DNA of 15,992 bases from assembly GCA_049700435.1 (NCBI GenBank), contig JBNAVK010000034.1, forward strand, positions 1 through 15,992. The letters run 5' to 3'. The DNA comes from JAVZLH01 sp049700435. Lineage in GTDB: Archaea > Thermoproteota > Bathyarchaeia > Bathyarchaeales > Bathycorpusculaceae. Below the pieces are notes generated by a model. The model saw nothing but the letters and a program-made list of their open reading frames with translations. It was not told the origin of the DNA and ran no database searches. Shown one piece after another: positions 1 to 7,073 of this stretch; the stretch's first letter is position 1; each line of letters opens with the position of its first letter. The position numbers and the translations under genes are program-made.

Positions 1-50
1 AGTCGTAACAAGGTGGCCGTAGGGGAACCTGCGGCCGGATCACCTCCTAA
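1..50 (+). rRNA. 16S rRNA, 3' end (partial)
   Basis: The first 50 bases match the universally conserved 3' end of small-subunit rRNA: the AGTCGTAACAAGGT start of helix 44's 3' strand, the helix 45 region with GGGGAACCTGCGG, and GGATCACCTCC at the end. CCTCC at 43-47 is the anti-Shine-Dalgarno, which agrees with the GGAGG/GGTGA-type ribosome binding sites seen before many genes here. The exact mature end (about 48-50) cannot be fixed by eye. The rest of the gene lies to the left of the window. Confidence 0.97.
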
Positions 51-183
51 GTAAAAAGCCTACAAGGCCAACTGGAGGAGAAAGAGAAAAAGCCGCAAAA
101 ACGCCAAAGCCCATTAAAATATGGATGGTTTCCTTTCAATTTTAGTCTCTTATGATTTATTTTCAGTGGAATTGGATTAGGCT
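51..183 (+). terminator. 16S trailer and T-rich termination zone
   Basis: No 23S rRNA, tRNA or credible ORF follows the 16S end. GGAGG at 74-78 can pair with the anti-Shine-Dalgarno CCTCC at 43-47, with a small GCC/GGC hairpin between them. The pyrimidine-rich tracts at about 129-147 and 163-176 look like an archaeal oligo-T termination zone. The termination call is inference. The next gene reads towards this region from the other strand. Confidence 0.35.
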
Positions 184-501
184 TTATGTAGATTTGTAAG
201 TTGTATGAAGTTTCTCGTGTATTGATGTTTGAGGTTGTGTGTTATGCATTGGAGGCTTGATTACGAGTGGGCGTTTTTGTATGTGCTTGTAGCCGCATTC
301 GCATTCGAAGCCAACAATTTTGCCGCCTCGCTTTATTTTGCGCCATTTCTTTGCATTGCATTGGGTGTTCTGTTTATGAATTTTCCATAGAATTTTTGCT
401 TCGTTAGGGGTTATTGGGAAGTGATGTTTTGCCGATGTGAGATACCATGTAAAGTATAGCGTAAAAAGACCCCATAAAATGATGGCGATTGTTTCGAACA
501 T
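184..501 (-). CDS. Small membrane protein with C-terminal Cys cluster, unknown function
   Basis: This 105-residue protein has one hydrophobic helix at about residues 3-23, followed by a basic, soluble part. That part holds Cys48 and a Cys-x-Cys pair in a GFECECGYKH context near residues 66-68, with further histidines, suggesting a small metal-binding or zinc-ribbon-like fold. I do not recognise the family. The ATG at 501 is supported by a GGTGG motif 5 nt upstream. The upstream region holds two TATA-like boxes and several inverted repeats. It is co-directional with pyrI but separated by 132 bp, so it is probably transcribed on its own. Codon use and base composition look like the neighbours. 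The gene call rests on RBS, TM helix and Cys pattern, not on homology. Confidence 0.65.
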   Translation of the reverse strand: MFETIAIILWGLFTLYFTWYLTSAKHHFPITPNEAKILWKIHKQNTQCNAKKWRKIKRGGKIVGFECECGYKHIQKRPLVIKPPMHNTQPQTSIHEKLHTTYKST

Positions 502-537
502 GTTTCCACCATGTGTATTTTTGTTTTACGCTTATAC

Positions 538-597
538 GATATGTCTATTTAAAGACATATCTGATACTTCAGTAGCGTATCTTACGATATAAACATT
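538..597 (-). promoter_or_regulatory. Palindrome-rich promoter/operator region of the small membrane protein gene
   Basis: GATATGTCT (538-546) and AGACATATC (553-561) form a perfect 9-bp inverted repeat around a 6-nt spacer. On the minus strand the centre reads TTTAAATA, a TATA-like box. A second inverted repeat GATAC/GTATC lies at 563-567 and 577-581. TACGATAT occurs twice (535-542 and 583-590). Another minus-strand TATA-like box, TTTATATC, lies at about 589-596. The arrangement suggests a repressor operator overlapping the promoter of the gene starting at 501. Function is inferred. Confidence 0.45.
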
Positions 598-633
598 ACC
601 TCATGTTCAAATTCCGAACCTTACATAAATTAC

Positions 634-1098
634 CTAAAACTGTTGAAGCACATCGTTTTTCTCCAGAATATAGCCACAATAATGGCACTTGAGTAGCAGA
701 GGCTCTTCACTTTCGACGTAGAATTTGGGTTGAACAGGCTCGTTACTGTTGCTTATACAGGCTGGATTCGCGCATTTAATGATGTCTTCGATGACTGGTG
801 GGAGTTTAACCCTTTGCTTTTCCACAACCTTATAATCGCGAATAATATTGATGGTCGCGTGAGGAGCCAACAACGCAATCTTATGAACCTCTTGTGGGTT
901 AAGCTCCCGCCCCTCAACCTTAACTATATCCTTGACCTTAAAGCGCTTGCTCGGCACATTAATTGCAATAGTCATCACTCTTTTCTCTCTGCCGGTAATC
1001 CCCAAAATTTTGACAACGTCCAGAGCGTGCCCGCCCGTAATATGGTCAATGACGGTGCCGTCTTTAATTTTTGAAACACGCAGTTCAGTCTCGCTCAT
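634..1098 (-). CDS. pyrI: Aspartate carbamoyltransferase regulatory subunit PyrI
   Basis: PyrI is the non-catalytic chain of aspartate transcarbamoylase. It binds allosteric nucleotides and joins catalytic trimers through a zinc site, in the first committed step of pyrimidine synthesis. Starting at the ATG at 1098 gives 154 residues, essentially the E. coli length, and the four zinc cysteines fall at 109, 114, 138 and 141, the same numbers as in E. coli PyrI. The N-terminal allosteric domain (about 1-100) contains the GTVIDHI and GHALDVV segments typical of the family. An in-frame upstream start at 1134 would add 12 residues (beginning MFGIYL) that the family lacks, so I reject it. The gene is divergent from its partner pyrB with 114 bp between starts. 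Confidence 0.97.
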   Translation of the reverse strand: MSETELRVSKIKDGTVIDHITGGHALDVVKILGITGREKRVMTIAINVPSKRFKVKDIVKVEGRELNPQEVHKIALLAPHATINIIRDYKVVEKQRVKLPPVIEDIIKCANPACISNSNEPVQPKFYVESEEPLLLKCHYCGYILEKNDVLQQF

Positions 1099-1117
1099 GT
1101 TAAGTGCCCACTCACAA

Positions 1118-1127
1118 AGGTATATCC
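1118..1127 (-). promoter_or_regulatory. TATA-like box for pyrI
   Basis: On the minus strand GATATA (1126-1121) is centred about 25 nt from the pyrI ATG at 1098. That fits transcription starting at or very near the start codon, a leaderless or near-leaderless mRNA. No strong Shine-Dalgarno precedes the ATG, which agrees. This is inferred from spacing alone. Confidence 0.4.
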
Positions 1128-1212
1128 CAAACAAGGATAAAAGATTTTAACAGTATCCAACTATGAGGGTTTCCCAAACAAAAGTTATTTAGGAGTTGCA
1201 TAAGTTGTTGTT

Positions 1213-2145
1213 TTGGGTGCAGATTTGAAGTTTGAGGGAAGAGACATAATATCAATAAAGGATTTTTCACGCGAAGAAATCGACTACATTTTTGACATCG
1301 CCAAAAAAATGGAGTCGATAGCCACAAAAGGCTCAGACATGCTGAAGGGAAAAATTCTTGCAACATTGTTTTTCGAGTCAAGCACACGTACACGCTTAAG
1401 CTTTGAAGCAGCTATGCACAAGCTGGGCGGCTCAACTATAGGTTTTGCTGAGGCAGAAATCGCCTCGGTCAAGAAGGGTGAAAACCTCGCAGACACTGTG
1501 CGGACGGTGGAGAATTATGCAGATGTGATAGCCCTAAGGCATCCTCTTGAGGGTGCAGCGAAACTTGCCGCTGAATTTTCAAGAGTTCCGATAATTAATG
1601 GCGGCAGCGGTGCTGAGGAACATCCAACGCAAGCTCTCTTAGATTTGTACACAATAAAGAAGGAGCGGAGTAAGATTGATGGTTTAAAGATAGCCCTTGT
1701 GGGGGATTTGAGGTATGGGCGAACGGTGCATTCCCTCGCCTACGCACTTTCATTGTTTGATGTAGAATTATATCTTGTTTCACCGGAATCCCTTAAAATG
1801 CGACGTGAAGTCTTGCAAACAATAAAGGGAAGAATACCTGTTATCGAGCGGACAAGCCTCGAAAAAATAGTACAGACAGTTGATGTCCTATACGTTACAA
1901 GAATACAGAGAGAGCGTTTTCCAGATCCGGCGGAATACGCCAAAGTTAAGGGTTCCTATAGAATAGACCTTAGAACCCTTAGCGGAGTTAAGGATGACTT
2001 AATAATTCTTCATCCTCTTCCACGCTTGGACGAGATAGCTGCTGAAGTTGACAAAACCCCTTATGCTCGTTATTTCCAGCAAGTTTGGAGTGGCATAGTT
2101 GTCAGAATGGCTCTTTTAGCCCTAACCTTGGGAGCAGTCAAATAG
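1213..2145 (+). CDS. pyrB: Aspartate carbamoyltransferase catalytic subunit PyrB
   Basis: PyrB transfers the carbamoyl group from carbamoyl phosphate to L-aspartate, giving N-carbamoylaspartate. The 310-residue length matches catalytic chains. The carbamoyl-phosphate motif STRTR is at 57-61, and the 80s-loop Ser/Lys segment ASVKKGENLADT is at about 84-95. RHPLEG is at 109-114, HPTQ at 137-140, the conserved Arg at 170, the aspartate-binding VTRIQ at 228-232, and HPLP at 267-270. All active-site elements appear intact. The start is TTG at 1213. An AGGAG at 1191-1195 lies 17 nt upstream, rather far, so TTG at 1225 is an alternative. A stop codon at 1201 limits upstream extension. It is divergent from pyrI and convergent with the NrdD-like gene, whose stop lies 27 bp beyond. 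Confidence 0.97.
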   Translation: MGADLKFEGRDIISIKDFSREEIDYIFDIAKKMESIATKGSDMLKGKILATLFFESSTRTRLSFEAAMHKLGGSTIGFAEAEIASVKKGENLADTVRTVENYADVIALRHPLEGAAKLAAEFSRVPIINGGSGAEEHPTQALLDLYTIKKERSKIDGLKIALVGDLRYGRTVHSLAYALSLFDVELYLVSPESLKMRREVLQTIKGRIPVIERTSLEKIVQTVDVLYVTRIQRERFPDPAEYAKVKGSYRIDLRTLSGVKDDLIILHPLPRLDEIAAEVDKTPYARYFQQVWSGIVVRMALLALTLGAVK

Positions 2146-2172
2146 ACGTCTACTAGCTTTACTTTGTGGCTT

Positions 2173-4383
2173 TTAAGCCGTCGCAAAACGATTAAAAAAT
2201 GTTAAAGTATTAACTGACCCGCATGATGGACATTTATGTAGTAGATTTGACCAGCTTCTTTTGCAGTTTGTGCAGTATGTGAGTTTGCGGTTGTAGACGA
2301 AAAGTTCTGTAATGTCTTCCGTGAGTAATCGATTTGTTAATGACAAAAGTTTGTCTGAATCATACATCATTTCTTCAAGCTCTACTACTGTTAAGCTGCC
2401 TCCCGAACTTAAATTATTTAATTTACGTTGCGCAGCTAGAAGTTCTTGGGGAAAGTCGCCATCTTTTAAGTTCAGCACTCTAACAGAAGAATAAAATGGT
2501 CTTTCTCGTGTGCCTGAAAATTTGACTTTTCCAACACCGTATCTTTCAATGTCTAGTTGCGCAAATCTTTCAGAAGCTTCAGGACATGGCACTTCTGCCG
2601 GAAAAAGTCGCTTTCCATGTCTCGCACTCATTTTGTGTGTAAACGCAGAAACGTTTTGGGCAACTAAATCCATAAAGTCTAATGACTGCTCATCCGTGAC
2701 GCTTTTCATGCAAATGGTTTCCACAGCTTCCTTTAACCCCACCAAGTTTATCGTGCGAGAGCAATTTTCAAGCCTGAAGTACTGGTCGCCGTTTGCACTT
2801 TGCATGATGAATGGAAGAAAGCCTTTGCCGTGTTGCTTAAGCGCCCTATACTTGATTTCCAAGGCACGCGTTGCCATCTCAAGTCTTTCTTTGAGGATTT
2901 CAAAGAACTTGTTTTTGTCGCCTTCGCATTCATAAGCAATCCTAGGCATGTTGACAGCCACAGATCCGAGGCAGCCAGTTCGTAAAGTGTCTATTTCCCA
3001 ATCTCCGTTTATGTCCGCCGCAAGTTTGCATCCGTAAGCGGAAAAGACAGAGTGCTTTCGACTTTTTTCGGAAAGATTTGCGAAGTACGGGACTCCCCTT
3101 TCTGAGGCTAGTTGATGCGCCTTGAGAAGAATTGCTTTTGCATGCTCATCTGTCAACGCTTCTGGGCGTATTTTTATAATTAGCTTTGGGTTAAAAACTG
3201 GCTTAATTGAACTTTCTTGAGTGAAAATGTCGATAATAACCAAAGCCAGAAGCTGACATTCTTCCAAAAATTCCCCGTAGTAGCCGACGTTTTCTCCATT
3301 AAAACCATATGCCTGCTTATCCGAGATGAAATCTGGGATTGTAAGTTCTACGCTTAATGAAGCGTTTACGTGTTGGCTTAGGTTTATTATGAATAGGCGT
3401 AAAGCCTCTTTAACCTTCGTTAAATCTAGACCTCTTACAAAAGGGGCTAGGAAAACATTGAAATATTCAAATGTCTGTGTTTCATCCGTTTCTTTGGCGG
3501 AGCGCACAGCGACGTTAAAAATGATTGATAACGCGGATTCTAGGTTTTGGGGCGGTGGATAAGAGGAGCAGAGAACGTCTATTTTTTCTAGGTCTAAGCC
3601 TCTTTGTAGGAAAAATCGCAAATCATGCATTATCTGGCTTGGCTTCAAAATCCAACCGCTTAAACCGCCAACATGAAGACTTCCGGACAAGTGGGCATCT
3701 GCGATGTCTCTTGGGAGGACATTTAAAAGGGTGTATTCTCTAAGAACGGTTTCTCCAGCCATTTCAGCTATTGAGGCTGCACCCAATGAAGACTTTGCTT
3801 TAAACTCTAGTAATGTGGTTACGTCATGGACTGGCAAGCCCAAACGCGTGAGTTTATGGCGGTACTCTTCCAAGCCCTTCTCAATTAAAATTGCATTTAC
3901 AACCTCTCTGACGAGCGGAGCAGTCAAATATCGTGTTTTTGCTTTAAGCAGCCTCTTTTCTGCCTCTTTAGCCATTTTATGCGCCAGTTCCGCTGGCATT
4001 TTTGCCTCTCTCATCAGAGAACTTGCAATTTTGTTTACGTCAAACTCTTCTAGGGAGAATTTTGAGGTGCGAACAAGCATGCCTTTTGGTTTGTAGGCTC
4101 TTTTTTCTATTTTATCTGCAACATCAATAACCATTTTACCAAGCTCAGTTAAACAATACTTTTTTGTTTCAACATCCGCTTCAATCAAGTCCGCCTTAAG
4201 CAAAAACTTCAGGTGATAGGCAAACCTTCCAGCATCCCTACTTGGATTCATCTTCAACAAGCTCATCAGCTCCGTATACGAAAGAGAGCCCCTGTCAAAA
4301 AGCAAGTTTAAAATCTGCAGTCTGATAGGCGAAGAAACAGCCTTAAGGATTTTAACTCCTCTAACGCGACGCGGAACAGACAA
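2173..4383 (-). CDS. Winged-helix / ATP-cone / NrdD-like fusion lacking the glycyl-radical site; probable nucleotide-sensing regulator
   Basis: From the TTG at 4383 the protein has 736 residues. Residues about 10-95 form an ArsR-type winged helix (SSPIRLQILNLL, then ELMSLLK, then FAYHLKFLLKADLI). Residues about 103-190 form an ATP-cone, the nucleotide-binding domain of ribonucleotide reductases and NrdR. The rest resembles anaerobic class III reductase NrdD, including RTGCLGSVAVNMPRIAYE and a C-terminal zinc knuckle with Cys704, 707, 718 and 721. Catalytic features are eroded. The protein ends FFNRFATA just where NrdD has its RVxGY glycyl-radical loop. The usual GDIHIHD is GSLHVGG. The RPxCQDHDLR-type segment reads KPSQIMHDLR, losing the cysteine. 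One finger-loop-like Cys remains (YGCKL). I infer a dead enzyme turned transcription factor sensing nucleotides. AGGAGG at 4396-4401 overlaps the alternative TTG at 4404 and favours the 4383 start. Confidence 0.85.
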   Translation of the reverse strand: MSVPRRVRGVKILKAVSSPIRLQILNLLFDRGSLSYTELMSLLKMNPSRDAGRFAYHLKFLLKADLIEADVETKKYCLTELGKMVIDVADKIEKRAYKPKGMLVRTSKFSLEEFDVNKIASSLMREAKMPAELAHKMAKEAEKRLLKAKTRYLTAPLVREVVNAILIEKGLEEYRHKLTRLGLPVHDVTTLLEFKAKSSLGAASIAEMAGETVLREYTLLNVLPRDIADAHLSGSLHVGGLSGWILKPSQIMHDLRFFLQRGLDLEKIDVLCSSYPPPQNLESALSIIFNVAVRSAKETDETQTFEYFNVFLAPFVRGLDLTKVKEALRLFIINLSQHVNASLSVELTIPDFISDKQAYGFNGENVGYYGEFLEECQLLALVIIDIFTQESSIKPVFNPKLIIKIRPEALTDEHAKAILLKAHQLASERGVPYFANLSEKSRKHSVFSAYGCKLAADINGDWEIDTLRTGCLGSVAVNMPRIAYECEGDKNKFFEILKERLEMATRALEIKYRALKQHGKGFLPFIMQSANGDQYFRLENCSRTINLVGLKEAVETICMKSVTDEQSLDFMDLVAQNVSAFTHKMSARHGKRLFPAEVPCPEASERFAQLDIERYGVGKVKFSGTRERPFYSSVRVLNLKDGDFPQELLAAQRKLNNLSSGGSLTVVELEEMMYDSDKLLSLTNRLLTEDITELFVYNRKLTYCTNCKRSWSNLLHKCPSCGSVNTLTFFNRFATA

Positions 4384-4431
4384 GCAGCCACAACTCCTCC
4401 TCAAAGCGTAGTAAAGTATTATTTGAGAATA

Positions 4432-4445
4432 AGAGTTTAAAGCTT
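4432..4445 (+). promoter_or_regulatory. Box A (TATA) for tRNA-Pro
   Basis: AAGAGTTTAAAGCTT has a purine-rich stretch followed by TTTAAAG centred near 4439. This puts a start site near 4465, about 11 nt before the tRNA, a normal archaeal tRNA promoter arrangement. It is inferred from spacing. Confidence 0.45.
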
Positions 4446-4475
4446 AAGGAACACTTAACCTTTGTAGACTCATAG

Positions 4476-4550
4476 GGGGCTGTCGGCTAGCTTGGTCTAG
4501 GCTCTGAGCCTCGGGCGCTCGGGACCCCGGTTCAAATCCGGGCAGCCCCA
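4476..4550 (+). tRNA. tRNA-Pro (anticodon CGG)
   Basis: The gene folds into a complete cloverleaf. The acceptor stem is GGGGCTG/CAGCCCC with A73. The D stem is GGCT/GGCT (G-T, G-C, C-G, T-G) with the loop AGCTTGGTCTA. The anticodon stem is TGAGC/GCTCG with loop CTCGGGC, giving anticodon CGG and G37 as expected for proline. The T arm is CCCGG-TTCAAAT-CCGGG. There is no intron and no encoded CCA. It reads CCG codons. The gene is divergent from the NrdD-like gene and convergent with the HtrA-like gene. Confidence 0.95.
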
Positions 4551-4555
4551 GTCCA

Positions 4556-4572
4556 AGCTTTTAGGTTTTTGG
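4556..4572 (+). terminator. Oligo-T terminator after tRNA-Pro
   Basis: Two T tracts (CTTTTAGG, then GTTTTTGG) follow the tRNA directly, as expected for archaeal RNA polymerase termination. There is no hairpin. They lie just before the end of the convergent HtrA-like gene. Confidence 0.4.
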
Positions 4573-4579
4573 TTAGTGT

Positions 4580-5737
4580 TTAAACTGGTGGAGGCGGCCT
4601 TTCTCCCAGCGTCACAAACACTTCTATTTGTGTCCATATGCCACTTGTTTTTCGCCAAACTGTCAATTTCAGAGTGTTTCCCGGAAGTGTTTTTTCCTCA
4701 AGATAGCTTGCTAAATCGTCTCCGTTTCTTATGCGGGTGTCGTTTAATGCAACTATTATGTCGTTGGCTAATAACTTTTCATTAGAGGGTCCATCTGTCC
4801 TAACATTGGATATTCGCCATCCGTAAGTGACGTTTAATATCAATGTTTGGGCTGTTTCGTAATCCATATCTATTCCTTCAACGCCCAAGTAGGAGTGCCC
4901 ATGGTAAGCGCCGGTTGTAATTAGGGAATATATTTCTTTAAGTATCGTGTTGGATGGAATAGCGAAGCCTAAACCTTGCGAGTCTGAAACTATGGCTGTT
5001 GTTATCCCCACAACTTTGCCATCGTAATTTAGTAGTGGTCCGCCGGAGTTTCCTGGGTTTATTGGTGCGCTTGTTTGTATTATGTTTGCGATGGCGAAGC
5101 CTCCAGTATATTCTTCTGTAATTGTTCTTCCGAGGGCACTTACCACTCCAGTCGTCATTGAACCCACTAAACCATACGGGTTCCCAATGGCTATGACGGG
5201 GTCGCCAACCTTCAAAGTTGAGGAGCTGACAATTTGTAGAGGTTTAAATTCGTATTCAGGGGCGTCAACTACGAGAACGGCTAAATCTGCGTAGGGGTCT
5301 GTTCCGTTTACTGTTGCAGCGTATCCGTTTCCATTGGAAAACGTTACGCTTATGCTTCCGGCTATTGCCCCGTGCACAACGTGATAGTTGGTAATTACAA
5401 CCATTAACCCTGTAAAGTTATAGACGAACCCTGAGCCTTGAACCCCTCCAGCTCCGGTTCTTGCTTGAACTAAGACAACAGAATCTTTCACTTCCTCATA
5501 TATCTGCGACAACGCCGTGTCATTGTAGTATACCGTTATGTTTTGGTAGGTGACATTAGAAAAGCCCGTTAGTCTGGAGAGTTGATTTTGGAGGTTTGAA
5601 ACTTCGCGGTTTAAATTGTCAATTTCCTGATAGGCAATGCAATAGGTTGCTATGCCTCCAGCTATTAGTCCTGCTAGAAACACAAGCATCAAGATGACTG
5701 AAGAGAGTTTAGTGTAAGTTCCACTTTGCCCATTCAT
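4580..5737 (-). CDS. Membrane-anchored HtrA/DegP-like trypsin-type serine protease with PDZ domain
   Basis: This 385-residue protein has an N-terminal transmembrane anchor (about 11-36) and a short coiled-coil segment with heptad-like spacing (about 38-57). A chymotrypsin-fold protease domain (about 75-275) and one PDZ domain (about 280-377) follow. The catalytic triad is visible: His119 in TNYHVV, Asp151 in YADLAVL and Ser231 in NPGNSGGPL. The protease probably faces outwards, and several N-x-S/T sites suit an exposed glycoprotein. HtrA proteases degrade or hold misfolded extracytoplasmic proteins. The ATG at 5737 is chosen because AGGTGA lies 5 nt upstream; a GTG at 5746 would add three residues and overlap that site. 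It is in the same direction as the MFS gene, 78 bp away, with a possible TATA at about 5779-5788. Confidence 0.95.
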   Translation of the reverse strand: MNGQSGTYTKLSSVILMLVFLAGLIAGGIATYCIAYQEIDNLNREVSNLQNQLSRLTGFSNVTYQNITVYYNDTALSQIYEEVKDSVVLVQARTGAGGVQGSGFVYNFTGLMVVITNYHVVHGAIAGSISVTFSNGNGYAATVNGTDPYADLAVLVVDAPEYEFKPLQIVSSSTLKVGDPVIAIGNPYGLVGSMTTGVVSALGRTITEEYTGGFAIANIIQTSAPINPGNSGGPLLNYDGKVVGITTAIVSDSQGLGFAIPSNTILKEIYSLITTGAYHGHSYLGVEGIDMDYETAQTLILNVTYGWRISNVRTDGPSNEKLLANDIIVALNDTRIRNGDDLASYLEEKTLPGNTLKLTVWRKTSGIWTQIEVFVTLGERPPPPV

Positions 5738-5815
5738 CACTTTCACCTATCTTAATCGAGAATCGAGCAACTTCCCCAGAAATAAAAGTTCCGGAAAAAT
5801 ATGCGCACTCAAGTG

Positions 5816-6988
5816 TCATTCAAAAGCTCTTGTAGCCAACAATAACGACAGGGAAGCTGTTGTCACTATCGCCACAAGAAACGGGTAATGCGGCGAAATT
5901 TCACGGTATAGGACTCCACCCACATATGGCGCTATTGTTGAACTTAGCATACTGATAGTTTGAGGTACGGAAACCCACCTAGCCCTTAAAGATTCTGGGG
6001 CGGCTGGTCCTATAATTGCATTCATCAAAGACCACATTATGTAGGAGCTCCCAGCCAAGAAGAAAGTGATTATTAAGAAGTAGAAGTTGCCAAAAGCCAA
6101 TAATAGGCAAAGTGAGAGACTGCATAAACCCATAGCGACAGCAAGTGCATAAGATTTTTCCCATTTGTCTCCTACTCTACCTAAAATTATGCCTAAAACT
6201 GCCGAGCCCAAAAACGCAACCGAGCCTAACAAGCCTATTTCAATTTCGCCGTAATGATAAACGTCTGCGAGAAACTGTGGTATAAAAGGTCTAAACAGAA
6301 ACAGAATAAACATTACGGCGGCAAAAAGAATTGAGAACTTAATCATTGCAGAATAGCTTTTTCCCTCTGGTTTCTGCGTATCGCCAACAGCTCTTTGGCT
6401 ATTAACTGCTAGTAGCGCTAAACATGCAAAAGCATAAAAAAATGAAGCTAGATAAAAAACAATTTGCATACCAATTTTTTTCGCGATATAACCGCCCAAA
6501 GCTGGAGAGAAAATGTAGCCAAAAGACCATGCTGAAGAAAGAACTGTAAAAGTTAATGTTAGATTTTTCCTATCTGCAGCCGTCACAATATAGGCTGTGC
6601 TGGTAGGTCCACCAAGCCAAAATCCCCAAAGAATCATTCCAGGCAACATTTGAAGCCAGTTTCCAGCAAAAGAAAAAATTAGTGGGGCTGGCACCCATAC
6701 AGCCCAACCGGCAATCATGATTTTTTTGCGGTCATATTTGTCTGCAAACAAGCCAGCCAAAAAAAGCGTTATTGCTGCAACTAAGCCTACAACCGCGTAG
6801 AGTATTCCAACCTCAACCGTGCTGGCTCCAAGGTTTTCTGTTATGTAATAGGGCAAGATGAAAGCGTAAAGTCCATCTCCAAAGGAGCCAACCAAATTTG
6901 AGGCAAAGACTAGTTTCAAGTCTTTGTTAAGTACACTGAATGGGTAAGTGATTCCCAGAATCTTGCGCTGGTTAGCTTTCGCTGACAT
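5816..6988 (-). CDS. MFS family transporter, substrate unknown
   Basis: The 390-residue protein has about twelve hydrophobic helices in two six-helix halves joined by a hydrophilic linker near residues 195-215. The MFS motif A loop between helices 2 and 3 reads GLFADKYDRKK. A weaker copy, GRVGDKWEK, sits at the matching place in the second half. These features define a major facilitator transporter in the cytoplasmic membrane, of the general drug/proton antiporter shape. The sequence does not reveal the substrate. AAAGGAG lies 5 nt before the ATG at 6988. The 85-bp gap to purA contains an inverted repeat that may regulate this gene or end purA transcription. An efflux role is only a guess. 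Confidence 0.93.
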   Translation of the reverse strand: MSAKANQRKILGITYPFSVLNKDLKLVFASNLVGSFGDGLYAFILPYYITENLGASTVEVGILYAVVGLVAAITLFLAGLFADKYDRKKIMIAGWAVWVPAPLIFSFAGNWLQMLPGMILWGFWLGGPTSTAYIVTAADRKNLTLTFTVLSSAWSFGYIFSPALGGYIAKKIGMQIVFYLASFFYAFACLALLAVNSQRAVGDTQKPEGKSYSAMIKFSILFAAVMFILFLFRPFIPQFLADVYHYGEIEIGLLGSVAFLGSAVLGIILGRVGDKWEKSYALAVAMGLCSLSLCLLLAFGNFYFLIITFFLAGSSYIMWSLMNAIIGPAAPESLRARWVSVPQTISMLSSTIAPYVGGVLYREISPHYPFLVAIVTTASLSLLLATRAFE

Positions 6989-7042
6989 TGAAACTCCTTT
7001 GTACTTGACGATTTTATCCTTTTCGTTAAGAAAGTATTATTG

Positions 7043-7062
7043 TTAAGCGTGAACTCGCTTAA
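7043..7062. repeat. Inverted repeat between purA and the MFS gene
   Basis: TTAAGCG (7043-7049) and CGCTTAA (7056-7062) are perfect 7-bp arms around a 6-nt spacer, extendable by a G-T and a T-A pair. It lies 12 bp beyond the purA stop and about 55 bp before the MFS start. It could be a purA mRNA 3' hairpin or an operator upstream of a TATA-like ATAATACT (7031-7040). Confidence 0.5.
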
Positions 7063-7073
7063 TAAAAGGGTGT

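Noticed and set aside
121..180. Plus-strand 19-codon ORF after the 16S rRNA
   Set aside because: No ribosome binding site, very short, and in a pyrimidine-rich presumed termination zone.
1099..1134. Upstream start of pyrI adding 12 residues
   Set aside because: The ATG at 1098 gives the family length and places the zinc cysteines at the E. coli numbers.
4384..4404. TTG at 4404 as start of the NrdD-like protein
   Set aside because: The AGGAGG directly after it is the ribosome binding site for the TTG at 4383, although 12 nt spacing is slightly long, so some doubt remains.
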